Shown here one piece after another: positions 43,353-54,053 of a DNA stretch of 64,000 nt (positions within the stretch are counted from its first letter, which is position 1; each line of letters opens with the position of its first letter). The notes under the pieces are model-generated. The model saw nothing but the letters and a program-made list of their open reading frames with translations. It had not been told where the DNA came from and searched no databases. The DNA lies in NCBI GenBank assembly GCA_963756815.1, contig CAVWPR010000024.1:1-64000 (forward strand), given 5' to 3'. Source of the stretch: JAENVU01 sp963756815 (GTDB lineage: Bacteria > Actinomycetota > Acidimicrobiia > IMCC26256 > JAENVU01). A program made the position numbers and the translations under genes.

Positions 43353-43996
43353 CAGTGCCCCTCGTCCACCGGCGGGACCGCGGGCGGCGCCGGCTCGGTC
43401 GTGGGGCGGGGTGGTCGCTGACCGTCCTCCGGCAGCCGCTCCCCGAAGCCGAGCTCGCCGCTCCACGCGACCCGACCCTCGTAGTCGACGTCGCCGCTCG
43501 GCGAGGTGGCCCGCATCCAGGCACTGGTGTGGTCGTCCTCGCCGCCCATCCAGAGCTCCCACGGCATCCGGCGCGCCCGGCCGTCGTCGCCGACGAGCAG
43601 CTCGGACTTCGTGTAGATCGCGTCCTCCCGGTTCCGGAACGAGAACTCGAAGAGCTTCGTCTCGGTGATCGCCTCGGTGGGACATGCCTCCACGCAGAGG
43701 TCGCAGTGGATGCAGCGCAGGTAGTTGATCTCGTACACGAACCCGTACCGCTCGCCGGGCGACACCGGCGCGTCGGGCGGGTTGTCGGCACCACGGACGT
43801 AGATGCACCGCGCCGGGCACACGCCCGCGCACAGCTCGCACCCGATGCACTTCTCCATGCCGTCCTCGTACCGGTTGAGGACGTGCCGACCGTGGAAGCG
43901 CTCGGGCTTCGGCCGCTTCTCGTCGGGATACGACGTGGTGAGCCGCGGCCGGAACATCTGTCGGAACGTGACCCCGAAGCCCTTGGCGAGTCCCAT
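43352..43996 (-). CDS. nuoI: NADH-quinone oxidoreductase subunit I (2x[4Fe-4S]), 14-subunit operon
   Basis: 214 residues. Ligands in CIGCELCAGVCPARCIYVRG and RCIHCDLCVEACPTEAITET. A long C-terminal extension (about 90 residues, ending PRPTTEPAPPAVPPVDEGH) follows the core, absent from the 11-subunit paralogue. Its ATG overlaps the TAA of the preceding micro-ORF by one base. Intact. Confidence 0.95.
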   Translation of the reverse strand: MGLAKGFGVTFRQMFRPRLTTSYPDEKRPKPERFHGRHVLNRYEDGMEKCIGCELCAGVCPARCIYVRGADNPPDAPVSPGERYGFVYEINYLRCIHCDLCVEACPTEAITETKLFEFSFRNREDAIYTKSELLVGDDGRARRMPWELWMGGEDDHTSAWMRATSPSGDVDYEGRVAWSGELGFGERLPEDGQRPPRPTTEPAPPAVPPVDEGH

Positions 43997-44085
43997 TACG
44001 CCATCCCCGCTCGTGCGACTGCGTCGCAGGCCGCTCGGGCCACGGTTCGCTTCGACGGCCCGGAGGTCACGGTCGGAACGGTCAT
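43996..44085 (-). CDS. 29-residue micro-ORF between nuoH and nuoI
   Basis: ATG to TAA, 29 codons (MTVPTVTSGPSKRTVARAAC...), filling the gap between nuoH and nuoI of the 14-subunit operon. AAGGTG lies about 10 nt upstream, and its TAA overlaps the nuoI ATG by one base, as for true gene pairs in this operon. No known family. It may be a leader peptide coupling nuoI translation, a small subunit, or chance. Confidence 0.35.
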   Translation of the reverse strand: MTVPTVTSGPSKRTVARAACDAVARAGMA

Positions 44086-44099
44086 CGGGGCGCGCACCT

Positions 44100-45314
44100 T
44101 CAGACCACCTCGCTCACGGACTCGTCGCGACGCGGCATGCACAGCCGGAGGAGGCCGAACACCAGGATCGCGCCACCGAACGCGGCGGGGACCGCGACCC
44201 ACCGGTTCCAGCCCTGGTCACGCGCCACGATCACGACGCCGGTGACCATCACCGCGAGGAACGAGAGCTCGATGAGCCACTTCCACCCGAGGTCCATCAG
44301 CTGGTCGTAGCGCAGTCGCGGCAACGAGGCGCGGAGCCAGACGGTGCCGAAGAGCAGGACGAGCAGCTTCGCGAAGAACCAGAAGATCGGCATGATCCAG
44401 ACGTTGACCACGCCGTGGGCCGGCAGGAAGCCGAGCGCGGGGCCCGACGGTCCACCCAGGAAGAGGGTGACCGCGATCGCCGACATCGTGATCACGTTCA
44501 TGAACTCCGCGAGGAAGAAGATCGCGAACCGGATGCCGGTGTACTCGGTGTGGAAGCCGCCGACCAGCTCCTGCTCCGCCTCGACGAGGTCGAACGGCGG
44601 ATGGTTCGTCTCGGCGACGGCCGCGATCACGAAGATCACGAACGAGACGATCGCCACGCTCCAGTACCACTCCGTCACGAACGAGTGCCAGCTCGTCCAC
44701 GCCTGGGCGTTGGCGATGCCGCGCGTGCTGAGGGTGCCGGCGTGCAGGAGGACCGCGACGATCGACAGGCCGAAGGCCGCCTCGTACGACAGCAACTGCG
44801 CGGAGGCCCGCACGGAGCCGAGCAGGGGGTACTTCGAGCCGCTGGACCAGCCGGCGAGCATGACGCCGTAGAGACCGATGCCCGACATCATCAGCAGGAA
44901 GAGGACCCCGATCGGCGGATCGGCGAGCTGCAGGTACGTCTGGTGGCCGAGGATCGAGACCTGACCACCGATCGGGATGATCGAGAACGCGAGGAACGCC
45001 GGGAGCACCGAGAGGTACGGCGCGAGCTTGAACACCGTGCGGTCCGCGCTGTCGGGGATCGACTGCTCCTTGAAGAACAGCTTGATGCCGTCGGCGAGCG
45101 TCTGGAGGATGCCCCACGGCCCGGCGTTGTCGGGGCCGATCCGGTTCTGCATGTCGGCGATGACCTTGCGCATGAACCAGATGTAGAAGAGCACCAGGAC
45201 CAGGAGCAGCGCGAAGATCACGATCGTCTTCACGATGACGATGAGCACGACCTCGAGGTCGATGTCCCCGCTCAGGAGCGGATCCGCGCCGAGCACGCTG
45301 CCGAGGTGGGTCAT
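44100..45314 (-). CDS. nuoH: NADH-quinone oxidoreductase subunit H, 14-subunit operon
   Basis: 404 residues, eight to nine helices. Conserved DMQNRIGPDNAGPWGILQTL, ADRTVFKLAPYLSVLPAFLA, AETNHPPFDLVEAEQELVGG. ATG (MTHLGSVLGADPL) overlaps the nuoG stop (ATGA). Basic/acidic tail CMPRRDESVSEVV. Intact. Confidence 0.96.
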   Translation of the reverse strand: MTHLGSVLGADPLLSGDIDLEVVLIVIVKTIVIFALLLVLVLFYIWFMRKVIADMQNRIGPDNAGPWGILQTLADGIKLFFKEQSIPDSADRTVFKLAPYLSVLPAFLAFSIIPIGGQVSILGHQTYLQLADPPIGVLFLLMMSGIGLYGVMLAGWSSGSKYPLLGSVRASAQLLSYEAAFGLSIVAVLLHAGTLSTRGIANAQAWTSWHSFVTEWYWSVAIVSFVIFVIAAVAETNHPPFDLVEAEQELVGGFHTEYTGIRFAIFFLAEFMNVITMSAIAVTLFLGGPSGPALGFLPAHGVVNVWIMPIFWFFAKLLVLLFGTVWLRASLPRLRYDQLMDLGWKWLIELSFLAVMVTGVVIVARDQGWNRWVAVPAAFGGAILVFGLLRLCMPRRDESVSEVV

Positions 45315-48014
45315 CGCAGGGACTCCACGCGCAGGTCGGTGACCGCGGCGGTCGCGTCGACGAGCGTGGCCGCGACGCGATCGGGCAGGTTCCACGCCAG
45401 CACCGCCGTCCCGGCGGGCACCGTGTCATCGGCCCGCACCGGCAGGTCGAGCTGGCCGTGGGCGGAGGTGACGCGCACGACCTCGGCGTCGGCGACCCCG
45501 ATGCGGTCGCGGTCGGTGTGGTGGATGCGCAGCTCGCCGGCGCGCACGAGCGGTCCGAACGCCGGGGTGGCCGAGGCCATCACACCACCGTCGTACAGGA
45601 CCCGGCTGCTCACGAGGCGCAGAGCGTAGGCGTCGCGCCCGGGTCGACCCGGGGTGGCGACGTCGCGCGACCAGACGTGCAGGTCCGGCGCGTCCACGGC
45701 CGTCTCGTCGGGCGCCGCGTCCACCGGCTCGGCATCGTCGGCCGCGGCGGCGTCGGGCGTCTCCGCCGCATCGTCGGTCGCGCCGCCGGTGGCGTCGGTG
45801 TCGACCTCGGTCTCGGCGATCACGGTGACGCCGGCCGTGGCGTCGCCGTCGACCTGGCCGGGCACGATCGGCTCCCAGGAGGCGTCGGTCAGCGTGAGGG
45901 ACAGCCGCCGGAGGACGATCTCGTCCGGGTGCTCTGCGATCGGCAGGACCACACCGTCGCGCGCACGGGCGAGCAGCGTGCTCGTGACCCCGGCGAACGC
46001 CGGCGCGACCCGCGCGATCTCGTCCTGCACCTCCTCCGGCGTGGCGAGGTCGAAGTCCTCGCGCAGACGGAGCGCCAGCTCGGTCGCGATGCGCCAGTCC
46101 GGCATCGCGGTGCCGTCGGGCGACACCTTGCGGGCGACGCGCTGCACCCGGCCCTCGAGGTTCGTGACCGTGCCGTCCTGCTCGCCCCAGGTCGTGACGG
46201 GCAGGAAGACGTCCGCGCGCCGGGAGCTGTCGGTGAGGAACGTGTCGACCGCGACCACGAAGCGGGCACCCGTCAGCCCGGCCGCCGCCAGCGCCCGATC
46301 CGGGCAGTCGCCGTGCGGATCGGCGCCGAGCAGCACCAGTGCGCCGATCCGGCCGTCGGCCGCGGCCCGCAGGATGCCGAGGCCGTCGAGGCCGGGCTCG
46401 CTCGGCACCGAGCCCCACGCGTCCTCGAACCAGTCGCGGCCGTCCTCGAGTGTGACCCGGCCGGGCAGGAACCCGGGCGCGAGCCCGAGGTCGAGCGCCC
46501 CCCGGACGTTGCCGCGGTGCAACGCGACCAGGAACCGCGTGCCGTCGAGGCCGGCGAGGGCCGAGATCGCGGCCACCGTGGCGTCGGGCGACTCGGCCAG
46601 GTTGCCGCGTCCCGCGATCACCACGATGTCGCCGTCGCGTCCGGCCACGGCCTCGGCCGCGCTCGCGACGGCGCCGGTCGCGGTACCGCCGCCGATGGCG
46701 GCCACGAGCTCGGCTGCGACCGCACCCTGCTCGCCCGGGGCGTACCGGATGCTCGCAGCGGCGTAGGGCGTGAGCCCGGTGGCGGTGGGCGTGACCTCGA
46801 TCAGTGGCACGCCGAGCTCGACCGCGGCCCGCCGGGCGCGCAGGTAGAGGACCGGCAGCTCCTCCTTGGGGTCGACGCCGAGCACGACGATCGCACGCGC
46901 CCGGTCGAGGTCGGCGATGGTCGCGTGCGGGAGCCCGAGCGCGACGTCCGCCGGGAGACCGTCACCCAGCTGCGCGTCGACGTTGTCGGTGCGGAGCACG
47001 CCCTTGGCGAAGCGCGCCCAGACGTAGGCGTCCTCGTTGGTGCCACGCGCGCCACCGAGCACGCCGATCGCACCCGCGCCGTCGCCGGCCAGGACGTTGC
47101 GCAACGCCTCGGCTGCGGCGTTCAACGCCTCGGGCCACGAGCACTCGACGAGCTCGCCGCCACGCCGGATCATCGGGTGCAGCACGCGTGACTCGTGGTG
47201 CACCGCCTCGTAGCCGTACCGGCCCTTGTCGCACAGCCAGCCGTGGTTGACCGGCTCACTGTCGACCCCGAGCAGGCGCACCAGCCGGTTCGAGCTCGAC
47301 TCCGAGCGCGCCGCGGCACTGCACCGCGCACAGCGTGCAACTGGTCTCGACGGCCGAGAGGTCCCACGGCCGCGCCTTGAAGCGGTACGGCTTCGAGGTC
47401 AGTGCGCCGACCGGGCAGATCTGCACCGTGTTTCCGGAGAAGTACGACGCGAACGGCTCACCGGGGAACGTCTCGATCTCGGTGTGGCCGCCCCGCTCGC
47501 CGAACGTGATGAGCGGATCGCCGGCGATCTCCTCGGCGAAGCGGGTGCAGCGCGCGCACTGGATGCAGCGCTCGCGGTCGAGCAGGACGAGGTCGGAGAG
47601 CGGGATCGGCTTCTCCCAGTGCCGCTTCTCCTCGGTGAAGCGTGACTCACCCGGGCCGAATGCGAGCGTCGTGTCCTGCAGCGGGCACTCGCCGCCGCGA
47701 TCGCAGACCGGACAGTCGAGCGGATGGTTGACGAGCAACAGCTCGAGCACGCCGTCCTGCGCGCCCTTCACAGCGGGGGACTGCGTGGTGACGACCATGC
47801 CGTCGGCCACCGGCGTGGTGCACGCGGGCGGGAGGCCACGGACGCCCTCGATCTCGACGAGGCACATGCGACACATGCCGACCGGCTTCATGCGCTCGTG
47901 CCAGCAGAAGCGCGGGATGTAGGTCCCGTGCTCCTGCGCGGCCTTGATCAGCATCTCGCCCTTCGGCACCTCGACGGCGCGCCCGTCGACCGTGATCGTG
48001 ACCTTCTCGGTCAT
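45311..48014 (-). CDS. nuoG: NADH-quinone oxidoreductase subunit G (one-base shift)
   Basis: About 900 residues; iron-sulfur relay of the NADH module. [2Fe-2S] ligands in YIPRFCWHERM/GMCRMCLVEIEG/PPACTTPV; His-ligated cluster in HPLDCPVCDRGGECPLQD; ECIQC-type RERCIQCARCTRF and TVQICPVGALT; the extra N7 cluster motif SCTLCAVQC with GWLCDKGRYGYE, as in E. coli and Thermus. A one-base insertion near 47300 separates CRGALG from SSNRLVRLLGVDSEP. Molybdopterin-type domain follows, with a 60-residue Asp/Ala-rich insert (about 45650-45850). ATG start; 106 nt after nuoF. Confidence 0.93.
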
Positions 48015-48120
48015 GCCCGCTCCTGCCCCTTCGGGGCGGGCCGCCGAACAAACAGCCCGCGCAACGCTCGGCGCCCGCGGGCCGGGTTCGCCGGAGTGCA
48101 CGCCTCGCTCCTCGTATCGG

Positions 48121-49466
<1,346 letters not shown>

Positions 49467-49470
<4 letters not shown>

Positions 49471-49955
49471 ACGCGCCCTCCGGAGACGCCGCGTGCGGTG
49501 AGCACCCCGGACTTGTAGTCGTCGACGATCGCGGCCGCGATCTCCGGGTTCAGGTGCTCGTGGAACTCGTAGTTGACCTGCATCGACGGCGCGTTCCCAC
49601 AGGCGGCGAGGCACTCGACCTCTTCGACGGTGACGTCGCGGTCGTCGGCGTAGCGCTCCTCGAGGTGCTCGAGGATCTCGGGACCGCCGAGCACGAGGCA
49701 CGTGACGTTCGTGCAGACGCTCACGACGTAGCGCCCGCACGGACGGCGCTTGAACATCGTGTAGAAGCTGCAGGTCCCGTTCACCTCGGCCGGTGTCACG
49801 CCGACGAGCTCCGCGATCTCGCGCATCGCCTCCGGGCTGAGCCAGCCGTCCTGATCCTGTGCCAGGTGCGCGAGCGGCAGGATCGCCGACTTGGGGCGCG
49901 GGTACTGCGCGACGATCTCGTGCGCCCGCGCGAGGTTCGTGGGGTCGAAGGTCAT
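49467..49955 (-). CDS. nuoE: NADH-quinone oxidoreductase subunit E ([2Fe-2S])
   Basis: 162 residues, thioredoxin-like. N1a ligands in VCTNVTCLVLGG and VECLAACGNAPSMQVN (CxxxxC ... CxxxC). AHLAQDQDGWLSPEAMREIA is the family helical domain. ATG (MTFDPTNLARAHEIV) with GGAG 7 nt upstream; 13 nt after nuoD. Intact. Confidence 0.95.
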
Positions 49956-49968
49956 GCGCCGCTCCGGC

Positions 49969-51369
49969 TCACCGGTCGACCTCACCCATGATGGGGTCGA
50001 CGCTCGAGATGATCGCGACGCCGTCGGCGACCATGCGGTTCTCGATCATCGGGTTCATCGACTGCAGGTTGTAGAAGGACGGGCCCCGGATGTGGAGCCG
50101 GACCGGCTTGCCGGTGCCGTCGCTCACGAGGTAGCAGCCGATCTCGCCGCGCGGTGACTCGACGGCGACGTAGGTCTCACCGGCGGGGACCCGGAAGCCC
50201 TCCGTGAAGAGCTTGAAGTGGTGGATCAGCGCCTCCATCGACTCGTCGATGCGGGCGCGCGGTGGCGGCGTGACCTTCTTGTCCTGCACGCGGTAGTCGC
50301 CGCCCGGCATCCGCTCGACGCACTGGCGCACGATCTTGATCGACTCCGCGATCTCGTAGAGCCGGATGCGGTAGCGGTCGAAGCAGTCGCCGTTCTCGGT
50401 GTAGATGACGTCGAAGTCGACGTCGTCGTAGGCGAGGTAGGGCTGGGTCTTGCGCAGGTCCCACGCGAACCCGGTGGAGCGGAGGATCGGGCCGGATGCG
50501 CTGAGCGCGAGCGCCTGCTCGGTGGTGATGGTGCCGACGCCGACCATTCGCTCGAGCCAGATCGGGTTGCCGGTCAGGAGATCGTCGTACTCCGCGATCC
50601 CGCGCTCGACGAGCTCGCACAGGTCGAGGACCGCGAGCTGCCAGCCGTCGGGAAGGTCGGCCGCGATGCCCCCGGGGCGCACGAAGTTGTGGTTCATGCG
50701 GAGGCCCGTGATCGTCTCGAGCACGCGCAGCGTCTCCTCGCGCTCGCGCCAGCCGTAGAGCATCATCGAGACCGCACCGAGGTCCATGCCGTTCGACGCC
50801 TGGAAGAGGAGGTGCGACGCCATCCGGCTCAGCTCGGCCAGGAGCATGCGCGCCCACACGGCGCGCTCGGGGACCTCGATGTCGAGGAGCCGCTCGACTG
50901 CCATCGAGTACACGAGCTCGTTCGCGATCGGCGACGCGTAGTCCATGCGCGTGACGTTCGTTCCACCCTGCACGTAGGTGAGCTGCTCGCCGGTCTTCTC
51001 CATCCCGGTGTGCAGGTATCCGATCACCGGCTTGGCGCGCACGACCGTCTCGCCGTCGAGCTCCATCATGATCCGCAGCACGCCGTGGGTCGACGGGTGC
51101 TGGGGTCCCATGTTGATGATCATCGTCTGGGACTCGCCCTCGAGCTCGGGCCACGGTCCGCCGGTGACCACGATCTCGGAGTGCTGGGTGAGGAGCTGCG
51201 CGCCCTCGTCGGTCTGACGCTCGAGGCGGTCGAACTCCTCGTCGTCCTCGACGCGCGCGACGCCCGGCCCGGTCACCGCCCGGTCGTCGGGCGCGACGAT
51301 CGTCTCCACCAGGCCCGTTTCGTCGGTGTCGCTCGTCGCGCCCACGTCGGTGGGACCGTCTCCGCTCAT
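49969..51369 (-). CDS. nuoD: NADH-quinone oxidoreductase subunit D, 14-subunit operon
   Basis: 466 residues. INMGPQHPSTHGVLRIMMEL, GYLHTGMEKTGEQLTYVQGG, C-terminus DPIMGEVDR as in canonical NuoD. An acidic N-terminal extension of about 75 residues precedes the core. ATG overlaps the nuoC stop. Much less like the 11-subunit NuoD than like mycobacterial-type NuoD. Intact. Confidence 0.96.
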   Translation of the reverse strand: MSGDGPTDVGATSDTDETGLVETIVAPDDRAVTGPGVARVEDDEEFDRLERQTDEGAQLLTQHSEIVVTGGPWPELEGESQTMIINMGPQHPSTHGVLRIMMELDGETVVRAKPVIGYLHTGMEKTGEQLTYVQGGTNVTRMDYASPIANELVYSMAVERLLDIEVPERAVWARMLLAELSRMASHLLFQASNGMDLGAVSMMLYGWREREETLRVLETITGLRMNHNFVRPGGIAADLPDGWQLAVLDLCELVERGIAEYDDLLTGNPIWLERMVGVGTITTEQALALSASGPILRSTGFAWDLRKTQPYLAYDDVDFDVIYTENGDCFDRYRIRLYEIAESIKIVRQCVERMPGGDYRVQDKKVTPPPRARIDESMEALIHHFKLFTEGFRVPAGETYVAVESPRGEIGCYLVSDGTGKPVRLHIRGPSFYNLQSMNPMIENRMVADGVAIISSVDPIMGEVDR

Positions 51370-51938
51370 CGCGGGCCCGGGTCGCCCTTGAACGTGACCG
51401 GCACGCGCGCCGGCGCGTCGTCCTTGCGCAGCGGGTGGCCCACCCAGTCGTCGGGCATGAGGATGCGCGCGAGCTCCGGGTGCCCGACGAACTCGATGCC
51501 GAACATGTCGTAGACCTCACGCTCGGCGAAGTCGACGCCGGGGTAGAGCGGCGTGATGCTGCCGATCGTGGTGTCGTCGGCCGGGACCTGCGCGATGAGC
51601 CGGATCCGCCGGTTGCGCGGGTGCGAGAGGAAGTTGGCGACGATCTCGTACCGGGCCGGTTCGACGCCGGCGACCACCGGGCGCTCGGCGTCGGTGAGGT
51701 GGTCCACGGCGGTCACGTCGAGGCAGGTCGTGAACTGCTCGTCGTCGCGCAGCATCGCGGCCGCGTCGACCCAGTGTGCGCGGTGGAGGTGCACGACGGG
51801 TTGACCGTGCGAATCGCGGAAGACCGCGCCCTCGAAGCGATCGCACAGCGCGGCCGCGATCTCGTCCCACGGCGGCGCGACTTTGTGCTCTTCTTCACGA
51901 GCCTCGTCGGCCACCACCGGAGCGGTCCCGTCGGCCAT
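51366..51938 (-). CDS. nuoC: NADH-quinone oxidoreductase subunit C, 14-subunit operon
   Basis: 190 residues. VNFLSHPRNRRIRLIAQVP-like segment (ANFLSHPRNRRIRLIAQVPA), signature VDFAEREVYDMFGIEFVGHP and GHPLRKDDAP. ATG (MADGTAPVVADEA) 2 nt after nuoB. Intact, unlike its frameshifted paralogue. Confidence 0.95.
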   Translation of the reverse strand: MADGTAPVVADEAREEEHKVAPPWDEIAAALCDRFEGAVFRDSHGQPVVHLHRAHWVDAAAMLRDDEQFTTCLDVTAVDHLTDAERPVVAGVEPARYEIVANFLSHPRNRRIRLIAQVPADDTTIGSITPLYPGVDFAEREVYDMFGIEFVGHPELARILMPDDWVGHPLRKDDAPARVPVTFKGDPGPR

Positions 51939-51940
51939 CG

Positions 51941-52516
51941 TCAGGCGCCTGCCGGCTCGGGGGTCGGCAGGCCGGCCTGGGCGACGGACACACCGTCGCG
52001 CTGGGCCACCTCGACGCCGGCGCCCCCGGTCGGCGATGCGTCCCGGCGCTTCAGGAGCTCGCCGGTGCGGATCATCTCGTGCAGGCTCACGATGCCGTGG
52101 AGCAGGGTCTCGGGCCCGGGCGGGCAGCCCGGCACGTACACGTCGACGGGAACGATCTCGTCGACGCCCTGGACGATCGCGTAGTTGTTGAACATCCCGC
52201 CGCTGCTGGCGCAGACGCCCATCGAGATGACCCACTTCGGCTCGACCATCTGGTCGTAGACCTGGCGCAGCACCGGCGCCATCTTCTGGCTGACCCGCCC
52301 CGCGACGATCATGAGGTCGGCCTGCCGGGGCGACGCCCGGAACGTCTCCATCCCGAAGCGGGCGAGGTCGTAGTGCGCGGCGCCGGTGGCCATCATCTCG
52401 ATGGCGCAGCAGGCGAGCCCGAAGGTGGCCGGCATCACCGAGTTGCGGCGGGCCCACCGGACGACGTCCTCGAGCCGGCCGGTCAGGAAGTTGTACGGAA
52501 CCGCGTCGAGGCCCAC
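51941..52516 (-). CDS. nuoB: NADH-quinone oxidoreductase subunit B ([4Fe-4S] N2), 14-subunit operon
   Basis: 191 residues. GLACCAIEMMATGAAHYDLA, MGVCASSGGMFNNYAIVQGV, PGCPPGPE: typical actinobacterial NuoB of the NADH-linked complex. GTG start (VGLDAVPYNFLTGRLEDVV) 1 nt after nuoA. Intact. Confidence 0.96.
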   Translation of the reverse strand: MGLDAVPYNFLTGRLEDVVRWARRNSVMPATFGLACCAIEMMATGAAHYDLARFGMETFRASPRQADLMIVAGRVSQKMAPVLRQVYDQMVEPKWVISMGVCASSGGMFNNYAIVQGVDEIVPVDVYVPGCPPGPETLLHGIVSLHEMIRTGELLKRRDASPTGGAGVEVAQRDGVSVAQAGLPTPEPAGA

Positions 52517-52517
52517 G

Positions 52518-52991
52518 TCAGGCGGCCTCGGTCTCGGGGGCGTCCGCCGGCTTCGGGGCCTCGGCGACGCCGTCCGGCATGCCCGCGGCACGCAGCACCG
52601 GTCGCACGATGCGATCGGCGACCTGGCGCACCGGGCCCCAGTCGAGGGCCCCGACCGAGAGCAGATAGGCGAAGGGCACGATCAGCACGAGCAGGAAGAC
52701 GCCCATGATCGCGATCCCGTATCCACCCAGACTGCGGAAGATCGTCGAAAAGGGATAGAGGAAGATGATCTCCACATCCAGGACGATGAACGTCAGGGCG
52801 ACCAGGTAGAACTTCACCGGGAACCGCTCGACCGGTTCGCGCTCGGGGACGATCCCGCACTCGTAGGGCATCGTCTTCGCCCGCGTCGGCCGCTTGACGC
52901 CGAGCAGGATCGAGGCGGTGAAGCTCAGCAGCACGAAGAGGATGACGAGCACGATCATCGCCAGGATCGGCAGATATTGCGCCACGCTCAC
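52518..52991 (-). CDS. nuoA: NADH-quinone oxidoreductase subunit A, 14-subunit operon
   Basis: 157 residues, three helices; MPYECGIVPEREPVERFPVK carries the family YECG, FIVLDVEIIFLYPFSTIFRS the third helix. A 60-residue C-terminal extension ends in a Pro/Glu/Ala tail. GTG start with GGAAGGGGA directly upstream; a second GTG lies two codons in. First gene of the operon. Confidence 0.95.
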   Translation of the reverse strand: MSVAQYLPILAMIVLVILFVLLSFTASILLGVKRPTRAKTMPYECGIVPEREPVERFPVKFYLVALTFIVLDVEIIFLYPFSTIFRSLGGYGIAIMGVFLLVLIVPFAYLLSVGALDWGPVRQVADRIVRPVLRAAGMPDGVAEAPKPADAPETEAA

Positions 52992-53036
52992 TCCCCTTCC
53001 ACGGCGGTCGCGCGGCCCCTCGCGCGAAACGGGTCG

Positions 53037-53067
53037 AGGCTATCCGACCACGCTCGTGCGACGGCAA
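53037..53067 (-). promoter_or_regulatory. Putative promoter of the 14-subunit nuo operon
   Basis: Minus strand: TTGCCG (53062-53067) and TAGCCT (53037-53042), 19 nt apart, about 45 nt upstream of the nuoA start. A moderate sigma-A-type match judged by eye; the non-coding gap between divergent genes is only 196 nt, so the promoter should lie here. Confidence 0.35.
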
Positions 53068-53077
53068 TGTGGCGCCC

Positions 53078-53106
53078 GTGACATTCGGCGGGCGAACCGG
53101 TAGCTT
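53078..53106 (+). promoter_or_regulatory. Putative promoter of the 53.2 kb gene
   Basis: GTGACA and TAGCTT with exactly 17 nt between them on the plus strand, about 80 nt before the ATG at 53188. The -35 box differs from TTGACA at one position. Its -35 lies only 10 nt from that of the opposing nuo promoter, so the two could compete. Confidence 0.4.
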
Positions 53107-53187
53107 CCCGCCCGGGCGCACCGACGCGGCGGCGGAGACTGCAACAGTCGAGAGAGCCGAGGTTGGTGGTGACGGTGCGTTTGCTCC

Positions 53188-53991
53188 ATGGACACGAACG
53201 ATCCGACGATCGCGCGCGGGCGGACGACGCCCCGTCGGCGCTCGCGGTCGCCGAGCGCTACTCGGTCGACGAGCTCCACGCGGTCGCCGGGCTCTCCGGG
53301 CGTGCTGCGTTCCCGGGCGTTCCCGTCGACGTCGAACGGCTCTCGCCGCGTCGAGCGCGCGGTCGTGAACGACGCGGTGCTCCGGTCGCTCGTGGCCCGT
53401 GGGGTCATCAGCCCGACGACGCGCGCACCTGTCGCACCACACGTGTCGCTGTTCGCGGTCGTGCTCGACCCCGAGGTCACCTGTTCGGTGCAGCGGTACC
53501 GACCCGGCGACCTGTCGTCGCGGAACGGCTTCGTGCTGCAGGGCCTGCTGGTCGACGAGACGTCGCCGGCACCGAACGTCGTCGAGCTCGTCGCGACGGA
53601 CGCGCGCGACTTCGACCGTTGGCTCGCGGACGCGACGGGGTGGTCGCCCGCGGCGGCGTTGCGGACCGAGGTTCGCCAGATCACGCGCACCGCGCAGAAG
53701 ATCCGCAGTCTGTTCGGCGCCCTCGCGGCCGACGTGCCCACGACGCTCGAGGACCAGCGCGTCGTCGACGCTGGACGCGCGGTCACGTACCGCCGGAGCG
53801 GCAGCGCGGTTGACGGCGTCGACCTCGCGTGGATCACGACGCTCGACACGATCTGGGTGTTCCCGCACGCGTCCGACCTGCTCGACGGCTTCGGACGCAA
53901 CGACGGTGACGTCACGCTGCAGGCGACGACCGAGTCCGAGCTGACCCGTGCCGTCCGCCGGTCGATCCGTCCGGTCGCCGTCCGGGCCTGA
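53188..53991 (+). CDS. Unrecognised protein (about two one-base shifts)
   Basis: About 267 residues once repaired; no family recognised. The ATG (MDTNDPTIA) leads, after a shift near 53218, into ADDAPSALAVAERYSVDELH and VAGLSGRAAFPGVPVDVERL, then after a second shift near 53345 into RAVVNDAVLRSLVARGVISP and LDPEVTCSVQRYRPGDLSSR. Soluble, no signal peptide or helix. The layout (A-R-G helical start, then a beta-rich half) is faintly like EspG-type ESX chaperones, but I cannot support that. Divergent from the nuo operon. Confidence 0.5.
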   Translation: MDTNDPTIARGRTTPRRRSRSPSATRSTSSTRSPGSPGVLRSRAFPSTSNGSRRVERAVVNDAVLRSLVARGVISPTTRAPVAPHVSLFAVVLDPEVTCSVQRYRPGDLSSRNGFVLQGLLVDETSPAPNVVELVATDARDFDRWLADATGWSPAAALRTEVRQITRTAQKIRSLFGALAADVPTTLEDQRVVDAGRAVTYRRSGSAVDGVDLAWITTLDTIWVFPHASDLLDGFGRNDGDVTLQATTESELTRAVRRSIRPVAVRA

Positions 53992-54053
53992 GCCACACGC
54001 GCGACGGGGGCCTTCGGGACCACCGTGTCACACCCTGCTGCGACAGTGGCCCC

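Noticed and set aside
53188..53991. Assignment as an EspG-type ESX chaperone
   Set aside because: Only a vague resemblance in layout, and no ESX genes nearby.
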